Below are positions 34,249 to 43,730 of a stretch of DNA of 64,000 nt, piece after piece. The position numbers were made by a program, and so were the translations under genes. Under the pieces are notes generated by a model. The model searched no databases. It was given only the letters and a program-made list of their open reading frames with translations, and had not been told where the DNA came from. Each line of letters starts with the position of its first letter. Position 1 is the stretch's first letter. Source of the stretch: Emticicia sp031378345 (GTDB lineage: Bacteria; Bacteroidota; Bacteroidia; Cytophagales; Spirosomataceae); contig JANNDY010000056.1 in assembly GCA_031378345.1 (NCBI GenBank), forward strand, positions 4,350 through 68,349. The letters are read 5' to 3'.

Positions 34249-36522
34249 ATGGGGGTGATAGAGGAAATTTTAACGGAAGAACAACGACCGAAAGAATCAA
34301 TGATTGATTTGGAGCAAGAACGATTGCAGATTTTGGCAAAATATCGGCAATTGCTAAGGGCAGCAAAACCTGTGCTGAAAGATAATGATGCCAAATTGAT
34401 AAAAAAAGCCTTTGAGATTTCGATGGAGGCTCATAAAGATATGCGTCGGAAATCGGGCGAACCATATATTTTTCATCCGCTGGAAGTTGCTCAAATTTGT
34501 GTCGAAGAAATCGGTTTGGGGGCAACTTCAATCATTTGTGCTTTGCTACATGATGTGGTAGAAGATACCGACATGACGCTCAAAGACATTGAGAGAGATT
34601 TTGGAAAAAAAGTAGCACAAATCATTGATGGTTTGACCAAAATTTCAGAAAATTTTGAGCAAGGAACTTCGGCTCAGGCAGAAAATTTTCGAAAAATGTT
34701 GCTCACTTTGTCAGAAGATGTACGTGTTATTTTGATAAAACTCGCCGACCGTACACACAATATGCGTACTTTGGGCAGCATGGCTCGCAATTCTCAACTC
34801 AAAATTGCCCATGAAACTATCTTCATTTACGCCCCGCTTGCTCACCGATTGGGGCTTTATAAAATAAAATCTGAACTCGAAGATTTATACCTTAAATATA
34901 CAGAGCCAGAAGTTTATAAAGACATTGCAGGAAAACTTAAAAGTTCGAAAGAAAATCGTGACCGTTTCATTGATAATTTTATTAAACCCCTTCAAAAGAA
35001 ACTCCATGATGCAGATTTGAAATTTCTTATCAAAGGTCGCCCAAAGCATATTTATTCTATTTGGAACAAACTCAAAGCAAATCAGAATGCCTTTGAAGAT
35101 ATTTTCGATTTGTTTGCTATACGAGTTGTTCTGCAAGAAATTCCTACCGAAAAAGAGAAATCTGCCTGTTGGCAAGCATATTCTATTGTTACTGATGAAT
35201 ATAAACCAAACCCCGACCGACTAAAAGATTGGATTTCGATTCCAAAAGCCAATGGCTATGAGTCGTTGCACACGACTGTGATGAGTCATACAGGTCAATG
35301 GGTTGAAGTGCAAATTCGTACCGAACGAATGGACGAAATTTCGGAACGAGGCTATGCCGCCCATTTCAAATATAAAGGAAACGACACAACAATTGAAGCC
35401 CCGCTTGACCGTTGGATAAATCAAGTACGTGAAACTTTGGAGTCGGGCGATAAGTCGGCAATTGAGTTTTTGGAAGATTTTAGAGGGAATTTCTATAACG
35501 AAGAAGTTTTTGTTTTTACGCCCAAAGGCGACCTCAAAGTGCTACGAAAAGGGGCAACTGTACTTGATTTTGCTTTTGAGATTCATACCGATATAGGTAA
35601 AAAATGTACAGCCGGTAAAGTAAATAATCAGCTTGTGCCAATAAGTTATGTCATGCAAAATGGCGACCAAGTAGAGATTTTGACGACCAAAAATCAAAAA
35701 CCCTCAGAAGATTGGCTGCGATTTGTAACAACTTCCAAAGCAAAAGCTCGCATAAAAGATTTGCTAAAAGAAGAAAATAAAGTTTATTTCAGTGACGGAA
35801 AAGACATTATTGCAAGGCGTTTCAAGATTTTGGGACTTGAAAATAACCTCGAAACACTCAACCAGCTTCGGGCATATTTCAATAAAAAAGACTATAATGA
35901 CCTTTATTATAGCTTTGGAAAAGGATATATTCAGCCTGATGAAATTAAAAAATTCAAATCCGACCGTGATGCAAGAATTAATAAACAAGCCAAAATAGAG
36001 ATAGATAATAAGGCATTTATTGATGCCAAAAGTTTTGAAAAAGAGATAAAAAAAGTAAAAGGTGTTGATACACTTTTTATTGGTGATGATTTTCAAGCAA
36101 TAGATTTTACATTGGCAAGATGTTGTAGCCCGATTCCGGGCGATGATGTTTTTGGCTTTTTGACTGTGAATGAAGGCATCAAAATTCATCGAAATTCTTG
36201 CCCAAATGCACAGCAATTGCTTTCACAATATGGAAATCGAGTAATTAAGGCTCGTTGGTCGTCGCAAGTGGCAAAGGCATTTGTGGCAAGCATTCACCTC
36301 GACGGAATTGACCGAATGGGCATGATTCAAGATATTTCTAAAGTTATTTCGTCAGAATTACATATAAATATGCGTTCTTTGGCAGTTGATACAAATGAAG
36401 GTATATTTACGGGCGATATTAAACTCTACGTAATGGATACCCGACATTTGGAAACATTGATGCAACAATTGGAAGCAATTGAAGGCATGAATAAAGTTAC
36501 GAGAGTAGATTCGGAAGGGTAA
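34249..36522 (+). CDS. Bifunctional (p)ppGpp synthetase/hydrolase (RelA/SpoT)
   Basis: A 757-aa long RSH enzyme that makes and degrades the stringent-response alarmone. The hydrolase HD domain has H101-D102 and E105-D106 in ALLHDVVEDTDM; the synthetase region includes GRPKHIYSIWNKL and FEDIFDLFAIRVVL; then TGS (VFVFTPKGDLKVLRKGATVLDFAF), the CCSPIPGDDVFGF zinc-finger-like segment and a C-terminal ACT domain (GIDRMGMIQDISKVIS). The intact HD motif argues for bifunctional Rel rather than RelA. It is the only one in this window. Confidence 0.96.
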   Translation: MGVIEEILTEEQRPKESMIDLEQERLQILAKYRQLLRAAKPVLKDNDAKLIKKAFEISMEAHKDMRRKSGEPYIFHPLEVAQICVEEIGLGATSIICALLHDVVEDTDMTLKDIERDFGKKVAQIIDGLTKISENFEQGTSAQAENFRKMLLTLSEDVRVILIKLADRTHNMRTLGSMARNSQLKIAHETIFIYAPLAHRLGLYKIKSELEDLYLKYTEPEVYKDIAGKLKSSKENRDRFIDNFIKPLQKKLHDADLKFLIKGRPKHIYSIWNKLKANQNAFEDIFDLFAIRVVLQEIPTEKEKSACWQAYSIVTDEYKPNPDRLKDWISIPKANGYESLHTTVMSHTGQWVEVQIRTERMDEISERGYAAHFKYKGNDTTIEAPLDRWINQVRETLESGDKSAIEFLEDFRGNFYNEEVFVFTPKGDLKVLRKGATVLDFAFEIHTDIGKKCTAGKVNNQLVPISYVMQNGDQVEILTTKNQKPSEDWLRFVTTSKAKARIKDLLKEENKVYFSDGKDIIARRFKILGLENNLETLNQLRAYFNKKDYNDLYYSFGKGYIQPDEIKKFKSDRDARINKQAKIEIDNKAFIDAKSFEKEIKKVKGVDTLFIGDDFQAIDFTLARCCSPIPGDDVFGFLTVNEGIKIHRNSCPNAQQLLSQYGNRVIKARWSSQVAKAFVASIHLDGIDRMGMIQDISKVISSELHINMRSLAVDTNEGIFTGDIKLYVMDTRHLETLMQQLEAIEGMNKVTRVDSEG

Positions 36523-36561
36523 ATGACCTAAAATTAAGATAGAAACTTCATAATCATAGCT

Positions 36562-38448
36562 ATGAAAAAAGTCTTTTTTCTTTTTTTAATAACTTCATTC
36601 AATATTTTTGGACAGATAAAGACAAGTCGATTAGATTCCATTTATCATTTCAATTTTTCTAATCCAAAAGATTCAATTCCTTATAGTAGAGTGATTTATA
36701 AATATGATAAAAATAACAATGTAATACTATATTTATTCGATAAATGGTCAAAAGTATCTGCTTCTTTTTATCATGTTCGTAAAAATGAATATGCTTTCGA
36801 TGAAAATAGAAACCGAACACTGTCTTCAAATTATATTTGGAATGAGAGTAAAAATAATTGGGAGGGTGAAAATATTAAATATGAATCGTCCTACAATTTA
36901 AATGGAAATAAATCTTTAGAGGTTACTTATTATTGGAATATTGCAAAAAATGATTGGGAAGGTGAAATAAAGTCTGAATATTCTTACAATGAGAATGGAA
37001 AAACAACCTTAATTATAGCCAATTATTGGAATACTAATATCAATAATTGGAGTTTAATGTTTAAAAAAGAATATACCTATGATATAAATGGAAATCAAAC
37101 ATCATTAAGTGCTTTTAATTGGAATTCAGAAAGTAGTAAATTGATACTAAGTTCAAAATCGGAAACACAATATATTTATGATGTCAAAAAGAATATAATT
37201 TCAAAAACTGTTTATAATTTGGATATTCAGACCAATAAATGGAACGGGATTTCTAAAAATGATTTTGAATTTGATACAAATAATAAAGTAGTTTTATTAA
37301 CTTCTTATTATTGGATACAAAATAGTTGGCAATTTGCTTCCAAATCTGAAACTACTTATAACGCAAACGGAAATCCTACGTTGGTACTTTTATCTAATTG
37401 GGATTTAACTAATAAAGTATGGTATAAGAGTTATAAAGACGAAACAATTTACGATTCGAGTGGAAATAAAATTTTGAGTATTGCTTACCGCTGGGATGAT
37501 AACCAAAAAAAATGGATTACAGCATCTCGTAAGTATGAATATGCTTACAATTCTAATAATAAAGTTACTTTATATGCTTACTCATACTTGCAAAGTGGGT
37601 CAAACATTTGGAAAGAAAAAGAAAGACTTGAGTACCAATATAATATTAATGGAAATCAGGTTTTGAGAAGCTACTATTTTTGGACTGATGATTTAATTGG
37701 TTCACCCAAAGAAGTTGAAGAATATGATGATAAAGGAAATATAATTTCACGTTATGGCTTTATATGGAATACTCTCCTAAATGATTGGGAACCTCAAACC
37801 AAATACATAAATAAGCATGATGCTGATAAAAATTTAGTCTTATCAACTTATTATGACTATGATTTAGGTATAAAGAACTGGCAAGTATCTTTTAAATCAT
37901 TTTACTACAATTCAAAAATTCTTTCAAAAAATGCCTATTTGTCTTCATTAAAATTAAGTGAAGGAACACTTGATATTCCTTTTGATAGTACAAAATTTGT
38001 TTATAATGTTAAAAATCTACCCAAAATTCCTGAAATATTTTTTACATCTTCTGACAAAAATGCCAAAGTAAGTATTGAAAATGCTACTAATATTTTGTCT
38101 GAGAAAGAATCTGACCGAACTGCAACTATAAAAGTTGTTGCCGAAGATGGTATTACAACTCAAATATATAAGCTTATTTTTGTCCAACTAATTCTTTCTA
38201 CCGAGCCTTCTGATATTACTTTGCAGATTTATCCAAATCCGAGTACCGACAAAGTTATTATTAAAACCAATCTTATGCCCCCTTATGATTTGCGTTTAAA
38301 TAATATAAGTGGTCAAGAAATAATTAAAGTTTTAGCAATACAAACAAAAGAGTACGAATTATCTTTGCAAGGATTTGCCAAAGGAGTTTATATTTTAGAA
38401 TTTTCGAATGGCACAAAAGTATTTCGCACAAAGGTTGTGAAACAATAA
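36562..38448 (+). CDS. T9SS-exported repeat protein with C-terminal type A sorting domain
   Basis: A 628-aa secreted protein. After a signal peptide (1-18, ending FGQ) it has about ten repeats of roughly 40 residues pairing YxxNGN (for example YDINGNQTSL, YNANGNPTLV, YNINGNQVLR) with a tryptophan segment of the form WNxxxNxWE. Then comes a Cadherin/Ig-like piece (about 455-545) and the T9SS type A sorting domain (about 550-628: LQIYPNPSTDKVII ... GVYILEFSNG ... KVVKQ). It is therefore secreted by the Por system and may be anchored to the surface. The YxxxGN repeats recall RHS/YD repeats. Function unknown. Confidence 0.85.
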   Translation: MKKVFFLFLITSFNIFGQIKTSRLDSIYHFNFSNPKDSIPYSRVIYKYDKNNNVILYLFDKWSKVSASFYHVRKNEYAFDENRNRTLSSNYIWNESKNNWEGENIKYESSYNLNGNKSLEVTYYWNIAKNDWEGEIKSEYSYNENGKTTLIIANYWNTNINNWSLMFKKEYTYDINGNQTSLSAFNWNSESSKLILSSKSETQYIYDVKKNIISKTVYNLDIQTNKWNGISKNDFEFDTNNKVVLLTSYYWIQNSWQFASKSETTYNANGNPTLVLLSNWDLTNKVWYKSYKDETIYDSSGNKILSIAYRWDDNQKKWITASRKYEYAYNSNNKVTLYAYSYLQSGSNIWKEKERLEYQYNINGNQVLRSYYFWTDDLIGSPKEVEEYDDKGNIISRYGFIWNTLLNDWEPQTKYINKHDADKNLVLSTYYDYDLGIKNWQVSFKSFYYNSKILSKNAYLSSLKLSEGTLDIPFDSTKFVYNVKNLPKIPEIFFTSSDKNAKVSIENATNILSEKESDRTATIKVVAEDGITTQIYKLIFVQLILSTEPSDITLQIYPNPSTDKVIIKTNLMPPYDLRLNNISGQEIIKVLAIQTKEYELSLQGFAKGVYILEFSNGTKVFRTKVVKQ

Positions 38449-38452
38449 TTTT

Positions 38453-38983
38453 ATGAAAAACTTTAATTTCCTTCTTTTCCTAATTGTATTTTCCAACGTT
38501 GTAGTTTTTGCCCAAAAAGCAGATTCATTATATGCAAAGCGTGTTTTTTTGGCTACATATATATATAAGGATGGATTTAAACAATCTAATGCTAAAGTAA
38601 TGAGTTTGTATAAAAAAACTTGGCAACCAAAAATTAAATATCAATGGTCGAATTATTTGAAGCCAATTGGACCAGTTGTGGCAGTAGGAGGTGTTGGATT
38701 ATCAATAATTGCCCTAAAAGGTGTAGATGCAACGGCAATAATTGATGGAAAAAAAGTTGATTACAAAATAAGAAGTTTGCCCAAACTTTTGGCTGGTTTA
38801 GCACTTGTTGTGGGTGGTTTGAGCATGGTTGAATCGTCCAATGAACTTGTTCAACATTCAGTAGATATTTATAATTCGATGTTGAAACCTGCAAAAAAAA
38901 CTACGTTTAAATCAAATATTGAAAGTATAAAATTTGGAATTACAGAAAGCAATGCAGTGGGCTTTTGTTTTACTTTAAAATAA
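38453..38983 (+). CDS. Hypothetical exported protein
   Basis: A 176-aa protein starting 4 bases after the T9SS cargo gene, so almost certainly co-transcribed. Signal peptide 1-20 (ending VVFAQ); two hydrophobic segments (GPVVAVGGVGLSIIALKG and LLAGLALVVGGLSMV); C-terminus GFCFTLK. It shares the small exported layout of the gene at 247-771. No family recognised. Confidence 0.7.
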   Translation: MKNFNFLLFLIVFSNVVVFAQKADSLYAKRVFLATYIYKDGFKQSNAKVMSLYKKTWQPKIKYQWSNYLKPIGPVVAVGGVGLSIIALKGVDATAIIDGKKVDYKIRSLPKLLAGLALVVGGLSMVESSNELVQHSVDIYNSMLKPAKKTTFKSNIESIKFGITESNAVGFCFTLK

Positions 38984-39011
38984 GATTACATACGATTTAC
39001 AATATTTTCAC

Positions 39012-39019
39012 TACTTTTG
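39012..39019 (+). promoter_or_regulatory. -7 promoter element of the carbamoyltransferase operon
   Basis: TACTTTTG, matching TAnnTTTG, 31 bases before the start codon at 39051. Confidence 0.45.
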
Positions 39020-39050
39020 TACTTTGTTTTGACAAATTAGTAGCCCATCA

Positions 39051-40916
39051 ATGAATATTTTAGGAATTTCTGCCTTTTATCACGATTCAGCAGCCGCAAT
39101 TATACAAAATGGTGAGATTATCGCCGCAGCCCAAGAAGAAAGATTTACTCGAATCAAGCATGACCCTGCATTTCCAAGCAATGCTGTAAAGTTTTGCCTT
39201 GATTATGCTGGTCTGACTTTAGATAAAATTGATGCCATCGTTTTTTATGATAAACCCCTGTTGAAATTTGAGCGTTTGCTCGAAACTTACTATGGTTTTT
39301 CTCCGAAAGGTCTGAAATCTTTCTTGACAGCCATTCCAGTTTGGTTGAAAGAAAAGATGTTTTTGAAGCGGATGCTGCATGAAGAATTAGAAAAAATCGG
39401 CAATTATGACAAGAAAAAAAGCAAACTACTTTTTCCCGAACACCATCTTTCTCATGCTGCAAGTGCCTTTTATCCTTCTCCGTTTGAAGAAGCTGCAATT
39501 TTGACAATTGATGGCGTAGGAGAGTGGGCAACTGCCTCAATTTGCTACGGAAAAGGCAAAGAAATGACGATTTTGAAGGAATTGCACTTTCCACATTCGC
39601 TTGGACTTTTGTATTCTGCGGTTACTTATTACTGCGGTTTTATGGTCAATTCGGGCGAGTACAAACTCATGGGGTTAGCACCGTATGGTAGTCATGGCTC
39701 TGAGCAAGTGGCACGTTTTGTTGCAATTATCAAGAAAGAATTAGTTGATATAAAAGAAGATGGTTCGATTTGGTTGAACCAAGAATATTTCAATTATGCA
39801 ACAGGTTTACGCATGGTGCATGATGATAAATGGGAAAAGATTTTAGGTTTCAAACGCCGTGAATCTGAGAGCCTTTTGGAGCAAATTCATTGCGATTTTG
39901 CTTTGGCGATTCAGGAAGTTACGGAGGAAGTCGTCATAAAAATGGCACAAGAAGCCAAACGTTTGACAGGCTCAAAAAACCTTTGTTTGGCAGGAGGTGT
40001 TGCACTTAATTGTGTAGCCAATGGCAAGCTACAAAAGACCAATATTTTTGAAAACGTTTATATCCAACCTGCCGCTGGCGATGCAGGCGGAGCTTTAGGA
40101 GCAGCTCAAGCAGCCTATTATATTTATTATGGTGCAGAAAGAAAATTAACGCTAAATGCTATTGACGAAATGAAAGGCTCGTATTTAGGGCCTGAATTTT
40201 CGGACCTAGAAACGCAGCAAATGGCAAGGAAATATGCCGCATCGTATCAATATTTCGAGAATTTTGATGAATTGGCTACCAAAACTGCGGCAATATTGGC
40301 AGATGGAAATGTAGTTGGTTGGTTTCAAGGACGCATGGAATTTGGTCCACGTGCTTTAGGGGGAAGGAGTATTTTAGGTGATGCAAGAAATCCAGAAATG
40401 CAGAAAAAATTGAATTTGAAGATAAAATATCGAGAAGGATTCAGACCATTTGCACCGTCGGTTTTGGCAGAAGACATGCAGGAATATTTTGAGTGCGAAA
40501 CACCTTCACCTTATATGCTTTTGGTGCATGGTGTCAATGAAAAACGTCGTACCAAGTTTCCCGCAAGTTACGAAAATCTGCCTATGATGGAAAAATTGTA
40601 CTTCCTTCGTTCAGATTTACCTTCAATTACGCACATTGATTATTCGGCAAGAATTCAGACTGTTCACAAAGAAACAAATCCACAATATTGGACATTGATA
40701 AATGAATTTAAGAAACAAACAGGCTATGGCGTAATTGTAAATACAAGTTTCAATGTGCGTGGCGAACCAATTGTTTGCACGCCAGAAGATGCCTATAAGT
40801 GCCTTATGCGTACAGAGATGGACTTTTTGGTAGTTGGGAATTTCCTTTTCGACAAAAAAACACAACCACAATGGACAGAATCTGACAAGTGGAAAGAAGA
40901 GTATAAATTGGATTAA
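39051..40916 (+). CDS. NodU/CmcH-type carbamoyltransferase (SxtI-like)
   Basis: A 621-aa O-carbamoyltransferase that would transfer a carbamoyl group from carbamoyl phosphate, through carbamoyl-AMP, to a hydroxyl. N-terminal Kae1-like domain: GISAFYHDSAAAIIQNGEI, EERFTRIKHDPAFP, HHLSHAASAFYPSPF, DGVGEWATAS, PAAGDAGGALGAAQAA; C-terminal YrdC-like domain: FGPRALGGRSILGDARNP, EGFRPFAPSVL, TSFNVRGEPIVCTPEDA. It is followed by a DUF5989 gene and an SxtJ-like gene. Its acceptor is likely a sugar in a surface glycan or a small metabolite; this is inference. Confidence 0.94.
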   Translation: MNILGISAFYHDSAAAIIQNGEIIAAAQEERFTRIKHDPAFPSNAVKFCLDYAGLTLDKIDAIVFYDKPLLKFERLLETYYGFSPKGLKSFLTAIPVWLKEKMFLKRMLHEELEKIGNYDKKKSKLLFPEHHLSHAASAFYPSPFEEAAILTIDGVGEWATASICYGKGKEMTILKELHFPHSLGLLYSAVTYYCGFMVNSGEYKLMGLAPYGSHGSEQVARFVAIIKKELVDIKEDGSIWLNQEYFNYATGLRMVHDDKWEKILGFKRRESESLLEQIHCDFALAIQEVTEEVVIKMAQEAKRLTGSKNLCLAGGVALNCVANGKLQKTNIFENVYIQPAAGDAGGALGAAQAAYYIYYGAERKLTLNAIDEMKGSYLGPEFSDLETQQMARKYAASYQYFENFDELATKTAAILADGNVVGWFQGRMEFGPRALGGRSILGDARNPEMQKKLNLKIKYREGFRPFAPSVLAEDMQEYFECETPSPYMLLVHGVNEKRRTKFPASYENLPMMEKLYFLRSDLPSITHIDYSARIQTVHKETNPQYWTLINEFKKQTGYGVIVNTSFNVRGEPIVCTPEDAYKCLMRTEMDFLVVGNFLFDKKTQPQWTESDKWKEEYKLD

Positions 40917-40931
40917 CTCCCAACACTCAAG

Positions 40932-41004
40932 CACCCCCCCGCCCCTGAAGGGGTGTTTTTAAAAAATACTTTTAATCTTAAACCCCCCTTTAGGGGACGG
41001 GGGT
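40932..41004. repeat. C/G-rich inverted repeat
   Basis: ACCCCCCCGCCCCTGAAGGGG at the left and CCCCCCTTTAGGGGACGGGGG at the right around a TTTTTAAAAAATACTTTTAA core. Same class as 21598-21696. It ends 6 bases before the ATG of the DUF5989 gene. Confidence 0.75.
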
Positions 41005-41010
41005 CTTATT

Positions 41011-41160
41011 ATGGAATTTTTATCAGACCTTTGGAATTTTATTAAAGAACGAAAAAAATGGTGGCTTATGCCTATGATTGTCGTTCTATTATTGATTGGT
41101 GTACTAATAGTTATTGGCGGAGGCTCTGCCATTGCACCATTTATTTACACTTTATTTTAG
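41011..41160 (+). CDS. DUF5989 (SxtK-like) mini membrane protein
   Basis: A 49-aa ORF below usual size limits: MEFLSDLWNFIKERKKWWLM, then one membrane helix (VVLLLIGVLIVIGGG), ending SAIAPFIYTLF. The basic-WW segment before the helix and the APFIYTLF end are hallmarks of DUF5989, which typically accompanies carbamoyltransferases and SxtJ-type proteins. It probably sits in the inner membrane with the amphipathic N-terminus inside. Function unknown; partnership with its neighbours is inferred from recurring gene order. Confidence 0.88.
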   Translation: MEFLSDLWNFIKERKKWWLMPMIVVLLLIGVLIVIGGGSAIAPFIYTLF

Positions 41161-41271
41161 CTGTAAGCTTTTAGCTGTTGGCTATTAGCTTTTTGTGGAA
41201 TTATTGTGTTTGTCAAATAAGAGTTTATTTTTTTTAAGCTAATAGCTGAACGCTAATAGCCAAAAGCTAAA
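41158..41271. repeat. Word-palindrome of the AGCTAATAGC family
   Basis: Left arm 41158-41195 (TTTTAGCTGTTGGCTATTAGC) and right arm 41235-41271 (GCTAATAGCCAAAAGCTAA) with a 40-base A/T loop. It starts at the stop codon of the DUF5989 gene and ends 2 bases before the ATG of the SxtJ-like gene. Confidence 0.8.
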
Positions 41272-41273
41272 AC

Positions 41274-41636
41274 ATGAAAAAACAAAATAACAAAGAAATC
41301 ATTCTCACAATAGTTGTGGGTTTGTTGGTATTCTTTTATTTTTTCAAATCACCTTGGTTGTTCAATACTGCCTTGGTTTTGGGCATTTTAGGCGTATTTT
41401 CAGAATTTGTTTCTGAAAAAATTGCTTGGGTTTGGCTGAAAATTGCTGAAATTTTGGGCAGAATCAATTCAACAATATTATTGAGTTTGATATTTTTTAT
41501 TTTCTTGACACCACTTGCTTTATTGATGAGAATGTTGAAAAAATCTGATTCTTTGAAATTGAAAAAGATTTCTGGAAGTGTTTATAATGAGCGTAATCAT
41601 ACTTTTGTAGCCAAAGATTTGGAGAATACGTGGTGA
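41274..41636 (+). CDS. SxtJ-like membrane protein
   Basis: A 120-aa protein with three hydrophobic helices: IILTIVVGLLVFFYFF, WLFNTALVLGILGVF and ILLSLIFFIFLTPLALLMR. The order helix-helix-IAWVWLKIAEILGRINSTI-helix-TPLALLMR is that of the SxtJ family, which co-occurs with carbamoyltransferases in saxitoxin clusters and in glycan loci. A cytoplasmic polar tail follows (KSDSLKLKK). It may hold the carbamoyltransferase at the membrane; that is inference. Confidence 0.87.
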   Translation: MKKQNNKEIILTIVVGLLVFFYFFKSPWLFNTALVLGILGVFSEFVSEKIAWVWLKIAEILGRINSTILLSLIFFIFLTPLALLMRMLKKSDSLKLKKISGSVYNERNHTFVAKDLENTW

Positions 41637-41656
41637 TTTTTCAAGAAATTATTTTC

Positions 41657-41686
41657 AAAAAGCACTGCCCAAAATCAGTGCTTTTT
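41657..41686 (+). terminator. Terminator of the carbamoyltransferase operon
   Basis: AAAAAGCACTG pairs with CAGTGCTTTTT over an 8-base loop, 20 bases after the SxtJ-like stop. Confidence 0.85.
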
Positions 41687-41887
41687 GTATTTATTTGAGA
41701 AAAAATTATCTCTTTTCGTTAAGCTGCTAAAAATATTTAATTTTTTATAAACTGCTGATTATAAGTATTTTAAAAACAATTATTCGTCATTCGTCAATTG
41801 GATAATTCGTAATTACTACTTAAATTGTTACTTAGGTTTTTTCTTTGTAATTTTACTCGAAAATCATATTGAAACCTCGCAAATAAA

Positions 41888-42358
41888 ATGATTGTAAATG
41901 CTTCAAACTACAGTTCAGCAAAAAGTATTTTTACGGCGTATTTAGAAACTAAACAACTCCGAAAAACACCCGAAAGATTTGCTATTTTGGAAGAAATATA
42001 CTCTCGTGATGACCATTTCGAGGTGGAAGATTTGTATATTTCAATGAAAAACAAGAAATATCAAGTTAGTCGTGCAACAGTTTATAATACCTTAGATTTA
42101 TTGACCGAATGTAGCTTAGTAACAAAACATCAATTTGGCAAAAATCTTGCTCAGTACGAAAAATCTTACGGAAATCGTCAGCACGACCACTTGATTTGTA
42201 CAGATTGCCACAAAGTTTCGGAGTTTTGCGACCCTCGCATTCAAAATATTCAATCTATGGTGGGCGAAATGCTTCATTTTAAAGTAATGCACCATTCTCT
42301 GATTTTTTATGGTTCATGTGAAAGAGAGAATTGTGAAAATAAAGTCTTGGTAAATTAA
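41888..42358 (+). CDS. Fur-family transcriptional regulator
   Basis: A 156-aa metal-responsive repressor of the Fur family. Winged-helix DNA-binding part: RKTPERFAILEEIYSRDDHFEVEDLYISM and VSRATVYNTLDLLTECSLV. C-terminal zinc site CTDCHKVSEFCD and a late CxxxxC (CERENC). The His cluster HDHLICTDCH is consistent with Fur/Zur/PerR, but which metal or stress it senses cannot be decided. It precedes purA by 80 bases; co-transcription is plausible but no regulatory link follows. Confidence 0.93.
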   Translation: MIVNASNYSSAKSIFTAYLETKQLRKTPERFAILEEIYSRDDHFEVEDLYISMKNKKYQVSRATVYNTLDLLTECSLVTKHQFGKNLAQYEKSYGNRQHDHLICTDCHKVSEFCDPRIQNIQSMVGEMLHFKVMHHSLIFYGSCERENCENKVLVN

Positions 42359-42438
42359 AAATAAATTGGTTAAATAAATTTTTAGTTTGCAGTAAATAAT
42401 AATGATTAATTCTGCACGCTACATTCTACATTCAAAAA

Positions 42439-43719
42439 ATGATTGACATTCTCTTAGGTTTACAATGGGGCGACGAAGGCAAAGGCAAAATCGTTGATGT
42501 ACTTGCTCCTGATTATCAAGTAGTTGCACGTTTTCAGGGTGGACCAAATGCTGGGCATACCCTCGAATTCAACGGCAACAAACACGTACTTCACCAAATT
42601 CCGTCGGGCATTTTTCGTTCCGATTGCCTGAATGTCATAGGAAATGGTGTAGTGCTTGACCCAATTATTTTCAGAAAAGAAATCGAGGCTTTGGCAAAGT
42701 ATAATCTCGAACTTCGCAAGAATTTAGTTATTTCTAAAAAAACTGCGGTCATTATTCCAACGCATCGCTTACTGGATGCGGCTTATGAAAAAGCCAAAGG
42801 TGATGCCAAAATAGGTTCAACTTTGAAAGGAATTGGACCAGCATATTCCGACAAAGTTGCTCGTCAAGGTTTGCGTTTGGGAGATATTCTTTCACCAAAT
42901 TTCAAAGAAAAATACAATGCTTTGCTTGAAAAACACATTCAAATATTAGAATTTTACAAATTTGATTATGATTTGACCGAAGCTGAAAAAGACTTTTTCT
43001 CTGCAGTTGAATTTATCAAGGAATTCGATTTGAGAGATACCGAATATGTGGTAAATGATGCAATGAAAAGTGGTCAAAAAGTTTTGGCTGAAGGTGCTCA
43101 AGGTTCATTGTTAGATATTGATTTTGGTTCATATCCTTTCGTAACAAGCTCCAGCACTACTGCTGCCGGTGTTTGCTCAGGTTTGGGTGTTGCTCCAAAT
43201 ACGATTGGAGAGGTATTTGGAATTTTCAAAGCCTATTGTACTCGTGTTGGAAGTGGTCCTTTTCCAACCGAATTGCATGATGCTTTGGGTGAAAAAATCC
43301 GTCAAGAAGGGCGTGAATTTGGTTCAACAACTGGTCGCCCCCGTCGTACGGGTTGGTTAGATTTGCCAGCCTTGAAATACAGCATTATGCTCAATGGAGT
43401 TACGCAATTGATAATGATGAAAGTTGATGTGTTGAACATCTTGGACGAAGTAAAAATTTGTACAAACTACCGTTTACCAGATGGAACAATAACCGAGCAA
43501 ATGCCTTTTGATTTGACCGATACGGACGTTGAACCAATCTACAAATCATTCAAAGGTTGGGAATGTTCACTTGAAAACTTGCATACTTACGACCAGCTTC
43601 CTTCCGAACTTTCAGCTTATATTGATTATTTGGAAGAAGTTTTAGAAATACCTATAAGTTTTATTTCAACTGGACCTGACCGTGAAGCTGTTATTTTGCG
43701 TGAAGCTGTTCTGGCTTAA
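42439..43719 (+). CDS. purA: Adenylosuccinate synthase
   Basis: A 426-aa enzyme joining IMP and aspartate with GTP in AMP synthesis. GLQWGDEGKGKIVD is the GTP-binding start with the catalytic Asp; GGPNAGHTLEFNG holds the catalytic His; KGIGPAYSDKVARQGLRLGD, EGAQGSLLDIDFGSYPFVTSS and TTGRPRRTGWLDLPALKY are all diagnostic. Normal length. Confidence 0.98.
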   Translation: MIDILLGLQWGDEGKGKIVDVLAPDYQVVARFQGGPNAGHTLEFNGNKHVLHQIPSGIFRSDCLNVIGNGVVLDPIIFRKEIEALAKYNLELRKNLVISKKTAVIIPTHRLLDAAYEKAKGDAKIGSTLKGIGPAYSDKVARQGLRLGDILSPNFKEKYNALLEKHIQILEFYKFDYDLTEAEKDFFSAVEFIKEFDLRDTEYVVNDAMKSGQKVLAEGAQGSLLDIDFGSYPFVTSSSTTAAGVCSGLGVAPNTIGEVFGIFKAYCTRVGSGPFPTELHDALGEKIRQEGREFGSTTGRPRRTGWLDLPALKYSIMLNGVTQLIMMKVDVLNILDEVKICTNYRLPDGTITEQMPFDLTDTDVEPIYKSFKGWECSLENLHTYDQLPSELSAYIDYLEEVLEIPISFISTGPDREAVILREAVLA

Positions 43720-43730
43720 ATATACAAACT

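Noticed and set aside
39051..41636. A saxitoxin-like biosynthetic cluster
   Set aside because: Only the carbamoylation trio is present; no sxtA, amidinotransferase or other pathway genes lie nearby.
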